Positions 1 to 5,887 are shown, counted from the stretch's first letter. The stretch is 6,793 nucleotides of DNA from Xanthobacteraceae bacterium (GCA_030040825.1 JASHSY010000299.1:1-6793); one strand, 5' to 3'. Notes: generated by a model not told the origin, from the sequence alone. Numbers and translations are program-made.

Positions 1-2
1 CT

Positions 3-31
3 CTTTTTTCGTCAACCTTTTGCGCCTATAT
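3..31 (+). promoter_or_regulatory. Probable sigma-70 promoter of ssrA
   Basis: The sequence CTATAT at 26-31 matches the -10 element commonly described for housekeeping promoters in alphaproteobacteria. Seventeen bases upstream, 3-8 reads CTTTTT, which matches only the first three bases of the CTTGAC -35 consensus. The predicted transcription start would fall at about 38-40, exactly where the tmRNA acceptor piece appears to begin. The position is convincing, but the -35 is weak and the window starts just upstream. Confidence 0.5.
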
Positions 32-37
32 TTAAGG

Positions 38-330
38 GTGCCGGCGCAAGCTGGCTATGGCGATAAATGGCCGTCGTAATAAACCTTTCGGACCCGGGGG
101 CGGTACCCGGCGACTCCACCAACGGGGTCGAAATAGGATCGACGAGGGCGTAAAGGGCGTGCTTTTGCTCGGCATGGTTCCGCCGTTATCGGGCCAAATC
201 ATAGTTGCAAACGACAACTATGCTCCGGTTGCTCTGGCTGCGTAAGCAGTCCGAAAGACCGATCTAAAGTCCTGACGTCTTAGCAGCGTCAGGCGGGGTT
301 CGGAGGCACCTGGCAACAGAAGCCTCCACT
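38..330 (+). ncRNA. ssrA: Transfer-messenger RNA, circularly permuted two-piece form
   Basis: tmRNA rescues ribosomes stalled on broken mRNAs: it acts first as an alanyl-tRNA and then as a short mRNA encoding a degradation tag. The gene order is permuted, as known for alphaproteobacteria. The acceptor piece comes first (about 38-121). It has a hairpin GCCGGC-GCAA-GCUGGC (40-55), a TTTCGGAC segment as in E. coli tmRNA, a T-arm with stem 94-98/106-110 and 7-base loop GGCGGTA, the acceptor strand CGACTCC (111-117), A118 and CCA at 119-121. The coding piece starts at 124 with GGGGTCG, which pairs with 111-117 through one G-U pair, and continues into AGGATCGACGAGGGCGT, resembling one-piece tmRNA 5' ends. 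The tag frame is at 207-245. Downstream are a 7-bp stem (271-277/287-293) and the GGAGGC/GCCTCC helix (302-307/322-327) around CACCTGGCAACAGA, a segment I recall as conserved in alphaproteobacterial tmRNAs. The outer ends are estimates. Confidence 0.95.
207..245 (+). other. tmRNA tag-peptide reading frame (ANDNYAPVALAA)
   Basis: This is the mRNA-like part of tmRNA. The resume codon GCA (207-209) follows the motif TAGTTGCAAACGACAAC, close to the E. coli TAGTCGCAAACGACGAAAAC region. Translation gives ANDNYAPVALAA and stops at TAA (243-245). With the alanine carried by tmRNA itself, the added tag would be AANDNYAPVALAA. The C-terminal LAA is the signal read by ClpX, and the N-terminal AANDNY half corresponds to the part bound by SspB adaptors. 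It has no start codon of its own and is not an independent gene. The ATG-initiated frame from 57 that runs through it is an artefact of the tmRNA sequence. Confidence 0.93.
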
Positions 331-333
331 TTC

Positions 334-381
334 CAGGGATCAGGGATCAGGTATCAGGATCGGGTACCAGGAATCAGGGGT
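334..381 (+). repeat. Degenerate heptad repeat, left block (CAGGGAT-like units)
   Basis: Seven consecutive units read CAGGGAT, CAGGGAT, CAGGTAT, CAGGAT, CGGGTAC, CAGGAAT and CAGGGGT. All are 7 bases long except the fourth, which is 6. The block begins about seven bases after the last tmRNA helix. Its 347-377 part is the reverse complement of about 434-465, with roughly 28 of 32 aligned positions identical. I see no coding function. It may be a slipped-strand minisatellite, a palindromic interspersed element, or a processing or termination structure downstream of ssrA. I cannot distinguish these from one copy. Confidence 0.8.
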
Positions 382-433
382 TAGCGGCGGCAACGATCTA
401 GACCGCTGCGATTCCGACCCTATGTTTGTGGTG

Positions 434-465
434 CTGATTCCTGAAACCCGATCCCTGAAACCTGA
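434..465 (-). repeat. Heptad repeat, right block in inverted orientation
   Basis: The units read on the + strand ATTCCTG, AAACCCG, ATCCCTG and AAACCTG (437-464), which are the complement of the left block's CAGG-type units. With 347-377 they could form a stem of about 28 pairs with four imperfections around a 56-base spacer (378-433). The inner part of the spacer offers weak extra pairing (GGGT 378-381 with ACCC 417-420, and AGCGG 383-387 with CCGCT 403-407). The block ends one base before the sspB start codon, so it occupies the place where a ribosome binding site would be expected. Confidence 0.78.
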
Positions 466-466
466 C

Positions 467-994
467 ATGGCTGTCGATCACATCCGCTACGACATTCTGG
501 CGCAATCAGCGCTACGCGGCGTCGTGCGTACGGTGTTGGCCGACACGGCGAAAAAAGGCCTGCCGGGCGAACATCATTTCAAGATCACCTTCAACACGAT
601 GGCGCCGGGGGTGCGGCTTTCGGAGCGGATGCGCACGCGCTACCCGCAGGACATGACCATCGTGCTCCAGCATCAATTCTGGGACCTCGCGGTCACCGAT
701 CAGGCGTTTGAGGTCGGTCTCTCATTCGGCGGCGTAGCCGAGCGGGTTTACGTGCCGTTCGACGCCGTCACCGCCTTCTACGATCCCGCTGTGCAATTCG
801 GCTTTCAGTTTGAGACCATTGAAGGCGGCACCGCTGCTGGCGCCGGCAAGCTCGAACAGGAAAAACCGGCGGCTACCCTGTCCCGGCTGGGACCTGAGCC
901 CGCCAAACCGGACGCTGCACCGCCACTACCCGCGCCAAATGCCGACAACGGCGGCGGTGAAGTCGTGCGGCTCGACCGTTTCAGGAAGAAGTGA
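467..994 (+). CDS. sspB: ClpXP adaptor SspB (alphaproteobacterial type)
   Basis: SspB is a dimeric cytoplasmic adaptor that binds the N-terminal half of the tmRNA tag and tethers tagged proteins to ClpX for degradation by ClpP. The 175-residue product has the family's conserved stretches: RYDILAQSALRGVVRTVL (7-24), GLPGEHHFKITF (31-42), YPQDMTIVLQHQFWDL (59-74), FEVGLSFGG (81-89), VPFDAVTAFYDPAVQFGFQF (96-115). A proline/alanine-rich linker (about 117-163) follows, then a C-terminal EVVRLDRFRKK. In known SspB proteins the short C-terminal module after the flexible linker docks on the ClpX N-domain, so this tail is the likely ClpX-binding motif. I chose ATG 467 over ATG 422: the extra 15 residues from 422 are mostly encoded by the heptad repeat, and family members as I recall begin close to this methionine. 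No clear Shine-Dalgarno precedes 467. It lies directly downstream of ssrA, on the same strand. Confidence 0.92.
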   Translation: MAVDHIRYDILAQSALRGVVRTVLADTAKKGLPGEHHFKITFNTMAPGVRLSERMRTRYPQDMTIVLQHQFWDLAVTDQAFEVGLSFGGVAERVYVPFDAVTAFYDPAVQFGFQFETIEGGTAAGAGKLEQEKPAATLSRLGPEPAKPDAAPPLPAPNADNGGGEVVRLDRFRKK

Positions 995-1547
995 AATCCC
1001 CGAAACGAGCCGGCGTCGGCTAGACATGCGACTGCCTGGCGCGGCCGGCATAACGCAACGCAGACGCTGTTTCCGCAACGTCAACGTGAGGCGCGTTTCG
1101 GCGTCACACCGAATTGGCGGCACGTAGAAGTAGCAGCGTCGAATAACGCTTTCGTGTACGGCAATGAGGGTATCGTCATACCGGCCGGATGGCATCGACC
1201 GTTCCAATATTAGCAACCTGACGTAGCGTTATTGCGCGCGATAACCTACGTATACACGTAAACACTCAAGTTATGGTGGTCGGATTGCTCATGTATTTGG
1301 CGCTGTTTTCACTGAACCTTATCTTCCATTTCGGCGGTAAATCTTGCAGCATTTGGCGGTATTTGTTTCGGTCAATCAACCGTGTCTTGCCCGGATCGGC
1401 CGGTATAGCCACACTCTCTCTCGGCAACGTGAATTGTAATCCCCGCTACTGTCGGTTGCCGTGATCCAGCGTTACCGTGTCGGCGTATGTGTTTTTGACC
1501 AAGGCCAGGACGGCCAAGCCACAGAACCGGTCACCGCCGAGCTTTGC
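995..1547. other. Intergenic region of about 550 bases, no convincing gene
   Basis: No frame on either strand here looks like a known protein or carries a ribosome binding site. A short stem AGCCG-GCGT-CGGCT (1008-1021) lies 14 bases after the sspB stop but has no following T run, so it is a weak terminator at best. The part from about 1200 to 1440 is visibly richer in A and T than the rest of the window and contains the hairpin at 1222-1250. An open frame at 1273-1464 starts with hydrophobic residues but has no recognisable family and no Shine-Dalgarno, so it is not called. The promoter of the DUF4169/RHH pair should lie here, but I could not identify it. Confidence 0.6.
1222..1250. other. 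Stem-loop in the sspB-DUF4169 gap
   Basis: CGTAGCGTTAT (1222-1232) pairs with ATAACCTACG (1241-1250), giving ten base pairs with one bulged C around the loop TGCGCGCG. There is no T tract on either side, so it does not look like a standard intrinsic terminator. It could be an operator-like palindrome or part of an unrecognised RNA. The role is unknown. Confidence 0.4.
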
Positions 1548-1736
1548 ATGGGCAACCTCGTCAATCTGCGCACCGCGCGCAAACAGGCCAAGCGGCGTCG
1601 AGCCGAACGTACGGCTGCGGCCAACCGCCTTGCGCATGGCCGCTCGAAAGCCGAGCGGGCCACCGAGCAATCGCGGAACGATAAAGCCCGCAAAGATCTG
1701 GACCAGCACCGGATCGAAACTGGAGACGGGCCATGA
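1548..1736 (+). CDS. DUF4169 family small basic protein
   Basis: This is a 62-residue, strongly basic protein of unknown function. The pattern fits DUF4169: an N-terminal NLVNLRTARKQAKRRRAER, then AAANRLAHGRSKAER (23-37), and LDQHRIE near the C-terminus (51-57). It appears largely helical and charged, with no signal peptide or membrane segment. The open frame extends upstream to ATG 1461, but the extra 29 residues do not resemble the family, whose members are about 60 residues, so I start at 1548; the upstream GAGC is only a weak ribosome binding site. Its stop overlaps the start of the next gene in an ATGA, indicating translational coupling and one operon. This pair is, as far as I recall, common in Hyphomicrobiales. 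No molecular role is established. Confidence 0.8.
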   Translation: MGNLVNLRTARKQAKRRRAERTAAANRLAHGRSKAERATEQSRNDKARKDLDQHRIETGDGP

Positions 1737-2032
1737 AATCGCCGGTCGTCAAACGCTCCATCGTCATTGCCGGTCATAAGACCAGCGTCAGTCTTGAGGA
1801 TGCTTTCTGGAACGGGCTGAAAGACATTGCCGTCAACCGGCGAATGACTTTGTCGGATCTGGTCGGCACGATCGATACCGAACGCCAGCAAGGCAACCTT
1901 TCGTCGGCGATCAGGCTATTCGTACTCGAGTATTATCAAGCCCGCACGAACGGCAACGGCGAAGCGCATGAAACCACGCGCGACGTGATGCGGATGCCAT
2001 CGCCGGCAACGTCAATTCTGCGAGCGGAATAG
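1733..2032 (+). CDS. Ribbon-helix-helix (RHH_4) domain protein
   Basis: This 99-residue protein fits the RHH_4 family of putative DNA-binding proteins. Residues 6-20 (VKRSIVIAGHKTSVS) would form the ribbon, with the family's GHKTSVSLEDAFW signature (14-26). Two helices follow (about 20-34 and 39-48), then GNLSSAIRLFVLEYY (54-68). The tail from about 70 to 99 is polar and does not look conserved. It may act as a regulator, but its target cannot be seen. GGAG at 1722-1725 sits seven bases before the ATG, a good Shine-Dalgarno, and the start overlaps the stop of the DUF4169 gene by four bases. Its last 21 bases overlap the 3' end of the convergent AsmA-family gene, so this end codes on both strands. 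Confidence 0.86.
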   Translation: MKSPVVKRSIVIAGHKTSVSLEDAFWNGLKDIAVNRRMTLSDLVGTIDTERQQGNLSSAIRLFVLEYYQARTNGNGEAHETTRDVMRMPSPATSILRAE

Positions 2033-5000
2033 CAAATCGAGCGGCGAATGTGCTGCGGGCGCCGGCCGCGGCACGGCGCCGGCGCCGGCGGCTGCGGCCG
2101 CCTTGTCGGAACCCGACGCATGCGCCACAGCCGGCTTGCTCGCCGATCCGTCCGACCGCAAGCGGTCGAACTCACGCCCCGCGGACCCCGGCGGAACGCT
2201 GGACGATTTTGTTATCTCCAGCGCAGCTCCCGCCGGCACGAAGCGGACCGCCGGCGACTGCGGATGCATCGCCGGCCCGAGAACGTCGGCGCGCCGGTTG
2301 GCCTCAACCGATTCAAGCCGGCGCGTTTGCTGCTCGGTTGCGCGCAAGGTCAGCCATCCGACCAGCGCCGATACATCGAGCCGGCGCTCCGGCCCTGTGA
2401 GCGGACCCTTGACGGTCACGGTAATTTCCGGGCGCGCATCGATCAACGCATTCGCCGGCGGCCGTTCCGACAAAGCCATGCGCGCGTCGAGCCATGATCT
2501 GTTGAGATCGACCGTACCCTCAACCGTAAGCTCGTCGCCGTCTTCCACGGTCAAAGCCGAACTGGCCAGATGTATTCGACCGGCGTCGGCCGTGATCTCG
2601 GCACTGCCCTTGCTCACGGCAAGTCGACCTTTGTCCATAACGGCGCTCACCACCGGAGCGATCTTCGTCACGTCGGTCGAGCCGCTTTGATCGGCGGCAC
2701 GGATGGCAAAATCGAACGCATTTGGCTCGATGCCGCCGAATTGGGCGTTGGTCAGCGCAACACTGCCGCTGCCATGAAACGAGCTGACCAGCGCGTCCGG
2801 ATTTAATCCAAGGGCCTCGCCTTCCAACTTCACCGTTACGTTGCCGTCGATCGTGTGCTTGCCGCCGGCGACGAGCATGCCGGCATGCGCGTCGGCCAGC
2901 GAGAGACGACCTTGCGCCGCAAGCTTCTCGGCGTCGCGATGAAAGCTGAGCGACCCGGTCAGCCGTCCGCCGGCAAGACCGCCGTCCAGATCACGCAGCT
3001 CGATCTGCGGCGGCTGTAAACGCAAGGTTCCTTTGACCGCGCGCGCGCTCAAGGCCTGTGCCAGTGCGACGCGGTCGACTTTGAACGTTATGTCTCCCGT
3101 GAAGGGAGCAAAGACGCCGGCGCCGAATGGGGCGGCGGACCAAGTCTTGCCGCCGTTGGAGGCAGCGCTCGGCAGGCCGAGCAGCATGGCCAGGGCCGAT
3201 GACGCATCGATGTCATCGGCGGCGACGTCGCCGGTGATCGCAATCGGATAGGCAAGTTTGACGTCAAGACGCGCGCGCGCCGAGGATTTGCCGACCGCCG
3301 CGACAAGGTCGGTCACGGACAGATCCGTCCCGGCAATTCCGACAATTGCACTCAACGAAACCGGCGCCGCGGAACCCGGTTGTCCGGTGAGCATCCGGTG
3401 GAGCGGCCGCAAATCGGTGGCTGTTGCTTTCAGTTGCAGGCTGCCGGTCGGCGCCTCTTTGCCGCTCAGATGCAACGTCCCGGTAGCCGCCGCAGAGAAA
3501 CCGCCGGCGGCCGCCAAGCCGCCGACTTCAATGTCGCCATTGAGCGGGCCGCTGGCCGTAATCGTCATTTGGCCGGGCAGCTGATCAACGGCGACGACGC
3601 GGTCGAGGTTGAGCAAACGCACCAACGCGCCGCCGTCATCGGCATCGAAGCGGCCGCTCAAGCGGATGACGGCGGCCGCGGGCTGCGCCGATTGGCCGGT
3701 AGCGTTGCCGTCCAGCGTGAGCCGAAGCGCGCCCAAATCGCCGCCGAGGTCGAGTTTGACGGCGGTGCCCGCGGGCGCGGCGCGATCGACGGTCAGCGCG
3801 CCGTGGATTTTGGCCGGTCCCAGCCGGTCGATAAACGGCCGCACCGCGTTGGCGACCTGCGGCGCAAACTTGCCGGCGATATCGGTGAGACCGGCGAGCG
3901 ACTTGGCGTCGAGCGTAAGCGTCAGGCGCCCGCGCGGCTGCGAGGACAATTCGTCGATGTTGCCGCCGATGCCAAGCGCGGCGCCGGCCAGATCGCCGAT
4001 GGAAAGCCGGTCGATTTGCAACAGGCCGGAATCGAGTTTGAGCCGGGCGTCGACCGCGCGCACGTCGACGCCGGCAAACGTCGCCTTGCCGACGTTGAGA
4101 ACGAGCGCGACCTTGCGTGGTACTTCCAACGCGTCGTCGGAAGCTGCGGCTTTGGCGAAAGCGATCAGCGCATCGACGTTGAGCTTGGTTGCGTGCAGCT
4201 CGCCATCGAGCGCTGCCGGAATGCCGTCGGCCGCCCAGGTGTAAGCAAGCCGGCCTTCCACATTCTCCTGATCGAGCGCCGCCGAAAGCTCGTCAAGCGC
4301 AAAGCGGCCGCTGCCGACAGCCACCGTGCCGCGCGCGGTCAATGTCTCGGTCGACGCGGATGGCTGGTCGCCGCGGCCCTCGAGCCAGGCAACCAGCGCT
4401 TTCAAATCGGCCGATTGCACGCTGGCAGGCCCGTTGAAAACCAAACCTTGCGGCCCGCTGCCAAGTCTGCCGTTCACCGCCACGTCGGTGAGGCCGGGCG
4501 CGCGGAATGCAAAATCCCCGAGACTCCAGCCCTGATCGCCAAAGCGCACATGACCGTGCAACGATTGCAGTGTCGTACCGCCGACGGTCAGCGTGTCGAC
4601 AACGACCGCCACGTCGACCGGCAACGGCGGGTGCACCGTCGCGACAAACGCCTCGAGAAAACTCTTGAGCATGACGAAAGGCGGCCGATGGGTGACGTCC
4701 GGCGCCGCCAGCACGCGGTCAACGTCGAGGGCAACCGCCGAAACCGAGCCGTCGAGCCGCGGATGCGACCCGAACGTCAGCGCCGCGTTGCCGGTAAGAT
4801 TGACCGCACGCTCGTCGGGTCCGTATTGCATGGCGAGATCGTGCAACGACGCCGCGGCTGGCGAGGCGCGAACCTTGCCGGCGAGCTGCCACGGGTCGCT
4901 CAACACCCGCTGCCCGCGCGCGAGTGCGGCCCCGGCCAGCCGGTTCAGCGCCAGCGTTCCGTCAAATTGCGGAACGCCGCCGCCGAAACGAAGCGTGCCC

Positions 5001-5662
5001 TCGACTTCGGCGGTGAGCGGAAGATTGGACGGATCGAGGCCAAACTTCAGCTTCAAACCGCCCTCCTCGTCAACACGGCTGCCGGAGATGCGGTATTGGT
5101 ATGGCTCGTCGCCGACGGAAAAAGTCCCGTCACCGTGGAATGGGCCGGCGGCCGAGAGCACATCGCCTTCGAATGAGAACTTCTGCAAGACCGTGCGCAC
5201 GCCCGACCGCGCGTCGGCGAGCGTGATACGGCCGTCGTCGACACGAAAATGCGAAATGGCCAGCGCGTCCGGACGAAAGCTCGGCGACAGCGCCGGCCAG
5301 TCGATTGCCCCCGAGCTATCGAGGCCGAGATCGATCTGCGGCGCAATCAGGTGCATTTGCGTCGCGCGCACTTCGCCGCGCAACAGCGGACCAAGCCCGA
5401 TTTCAAGCTCGATGAACTCCGCCCGCGCTTGCGGCGGCCGGCCCGGCTCGCCGACGACGACATCGTGCAGTTTGAGGTGCGGCGTCGGCAGAATGCGCGC
5501 GTCGATGCCGCCATTGACGTGCACGGTCAGTCCGGTCAACCGGCTGGCTTCTTCCTCGAAGTTCGACCGGTAATGACTCCAATCGATCACCAGCGGGGCG
5601 ACCAGCGCTGACACCAGCGCCACAATGACGGCAATCGCCAATCCGAGCAGCGTCGTCTGCAC
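2012..5662 (-). CDS. AsmA family protein, 1216 residues
   Basis: AsmA-like proteins are anchored in the inner membrane with a long periplasmic part. E. coli relatives (AsmA, TamB, YhdP) are implicated in envelope assembly and phospholipid movement to the outer membrane. Here residues 4-24 form one hydrophobic N-terminal anchor. The AsmA N-domain follows (DWSHYRSNFEEEASRLTG at 27-44, then PTPHLKLHDVVVGEP at 59-73, and LRGEVRA..LIAP.IDL at about 94-112). Next is a long beta-rich stretch with repeated G-x-L/DLGG-type segments and an AsmA_2-like C-terminal part with FHGSGSVALTNAQFGGIEPN. After RRLDVSALVGWLTLR (about 1093-1107) comes a polar tail with an Ala/Pro-rich low-complexity stretch. It starts with GTG at 5660-5662; AGGGA on the minus strand (5672-5676) lies nine bases upstream. 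The length is large for AsmA itself but usual for alphaproteobacterial AsmA-like proteins. It may be transcribed alone or after the upstream dehydrogenase gene, 225 bases away. The exact substrate is unknown. Confidence 0.93.
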   Translation of the reverse strand: MQTTLLGLAIAVIVALVSALVAPLVIDWSHYRSNFEEEASRLTGLTVHVNGGIDARILPTPHLKLHDVVVGEPGRPPQARAEFIELEIGLGPLLRGEVRATQMHLIAPQIDLGLDSSGAIDWPALSPSFRPDALAISHFRVDDGRITLADARSGVRTVLQKFSFEGDVLSAAGPFHGDGTFSVGDEPYQYRISGSRVDEEGGLKLKFGLDPSNLPLTAEVEGTLRFGGGVPQFDGTLALNRLAGAALARGQRVLSDPWQLAGKVRASPAAASLHDLAMQYGPDERAVNLTGNAALTFGSHPRLDGSVSAVALDVDRVLAAPDVTHRPPFVMLKSFLEAFVATVHPPLPVDVAVVVDTLTVGGTTLQSLHGHVRFGDQGWSLGDFAFRAPGLTDVAVNGRLGSGPQGLVFNGPASVQSADLKALVAWLEGRGDQPSASTETLTARGTVAVGSGRFALDELSAALDQENVEGRLAYTWAADGIPAALDGELHATKLNVDALIAFAKAAASDDALEVPRKVALVLNVGKATFAGVDVRAVDARLKLDSGLLQIDRLSIGDLAGAALGIGGNIDELSSQPRGRLTLTLDAKSLAGLTDIAGKFAPQVANAVRPFIDRLGPAKIHGALTVDRAAPAGTAVKLDLGGDLGALRLTLDGNATGQSAQPAAAVIRLSGRFDADDGGALVRLLNLDRVVAVDQLPGQMTITASGPLNGDIEVGGLAAAGGFSAAATGTLHLSGKEAPTGSLQLKATATDLRPLHRMLTGQPGSAAPVSLSAIVGIAGTDLSVTDLVAAVGKSSARARLDVKLAYPIAITGDVAADDIDASSALAMLLGLPSAASNGGKTWSAAPFGAGVFAPFTGDITFKVDRVALAQALSARAVKGTLRLQPPQIELRDLDGGLAGGRLTGSLSFHRDAEKLAAQGRLSLADAHAGMLVAGGKHTIDGNVTVKLEGEALGLNPDALVSSFHGSGSVALTNAQFGGIEPNAFDFAIRAADQSGSTDVTKIAPVVSAVMDKGRLAVSKGSAEITADAGRIHLASSALTVEDGDELTVEGTVDLNRSWLDARMALSERPPANALIDARPEITVTVKGPLTGPERRLDVSALVGWLTLRATEQQTRRLESVEANRRADVLGPAMHPQSPAVRFVPAGAALEITKSSSVPPGSAGREFDRLRSDGSASKPAVAHASGSDKAAAAAGAGAVPRPAPAAHSPLDLLFRSQN

Positions 5663-5668
5663 GTCGAA

Positions 5669-5676
5669 CTTTCCCT
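5669..5676 (-). promoter_or_regulatory. Ribosome binding site of the AsmA gene
   Basis: The minus strand reads AGGGAAAG here, with its AGGGA core nine bases before the GTG start codon at 5660-5662. No ATG in the same frame lies close upstream, so this site supports the GTG start and the full hydrophobic anchor it encodes. Confidence 0.65.
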
Positions 5677-5764
5677 ACGGATCGATCGGGTCGCGAACCG
5701 GCGCGCACCCGCCGAAACCTCGCGGCAAGCTATCACGGAAATGCAGGTCCGGAGCGCCGCAGCA

Positions 5765-5780
5765 GGCGGCATCTGCCGCC
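5765..5780. other. Perfect GC-rich stem-loop upstream of the AsmA gene
   Basis: GGCGGC (5765-5770) pairs with GCCGCC (5775-5780) around ATCT, with an additional A-T pair possible at the top. It lies about 100 bases upstream of the AsmA start codon. On the + strand a T run begins 13 bases later (5794-5799), too far for a standard terminator, and there is no + strand gene to end. It may be a 5' leader structure or an operator-like palindrome. The role is unknown. Confidence 0.4.
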
Positions 5781-5859
5781 GCTACTGTGTCGATTTTTTG
5801 AGTAATTCGTAGGACCAACGAACGAAGTGCAATCCGCCGAGCGGCGGAGAGGTCATACC

Positions 5860-5887
5860 GGCGGGTTTCGTCGTCAGCCGACCCGCC
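5860..5887 (-). terminator. Stem-loop directly after the dehydrogenase stop codon
   Basis: On the minus strand GGCGGGT (5887-5881) pairs with ACCCGCC (5866-5860) around a 14-base loop, starting at the base after the TAG stop. A second stem, TCCGCC-GAGC-GGCGGA (5833-5848), follows 11 bases later. Neither is followed by a T run on the minus strand, so they are not canonical intrinsic terminators. They may act in transcript end processing or stability, or in Rho-dependent termination. Confidence 0.35.

Larger units (their letters stand above)
5663..5887. other. 225-base gap between the dehydrogenase and AsmA genes
   Basis: No gene is seen here. The gap holds three stem-loops, listed separately where relevant: 5765-5780 (GGCGGC-ATCT-GCCGCC), 5833-5848 (TCCGCC-GAGC-GGCGGA) and 5860-5887. 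A T run (5794-5799) reads as a run of A on the minus strand, the sense strand for both flanking genes. I could not find a convincing -35/-10 pair for the AsmA gene, so whether it has its own promoter stays open. Confidence 0.6.

Noticed and set aside
57..245. A 62-codon frame running from an ATG into the tag sequence
   Set aside because: It crosses the acceptor piece, the CCA end and the coding piece of tmRNA; only the 207-245 part is translated, through trans-translation.
334..465. CRISPR array or tRNA-like structure in the heptad repeat
   Set aside because: The units are 7 bases with no spacers between them, far too short for CRISPR repeats, and no cas genes are present. The inverted blocks do not form a cloverleaf.
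926..1216. A 96-codon minus-strand frame overlapping the end of sspB
   Set aside because: It overlaps a well-supported gene, has no family resemblance and no clear ribosome binding site.
1273..1464. A 63-codon frame starting with hydrophobic residues, possibly a small membrane protein
   Set aside because: There is no Shine-Dalgarno, no recognised family, and the latter half is not protein-like. The hydrophobic start can arise by chance from the T-rich patch.
1461..1547. An N-terminal extension of the DUF4169 protein from ATG 1461
   Set aside because: The added 29 residues do not resemble the family, and the protein from 1548 already has the usual length of about 60 residues.
3380..5176. A 598-codon open frame on the + strand, antisense to the AsmA gene
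   Set aside because: It lies wholly inside a well-supported AsmA gene on the other strand. Its product is rich in Arg, Gln, Ala and Gly with no recognisable domain, and such long stop-free antisense frames are expected in GC-rich genes. The same applies to the 326-codon frame at 4593-5573 and the 211-codon frame at 3609-4244.
5765..5799. A + strand intrinsic terminator (GC-rich stem followed by TTTTTT)
   Set aside because: The T run begins 13 bases after the stem, and no + strand gene lies upstream to be terminated; both flanking genes are on the minus strand.
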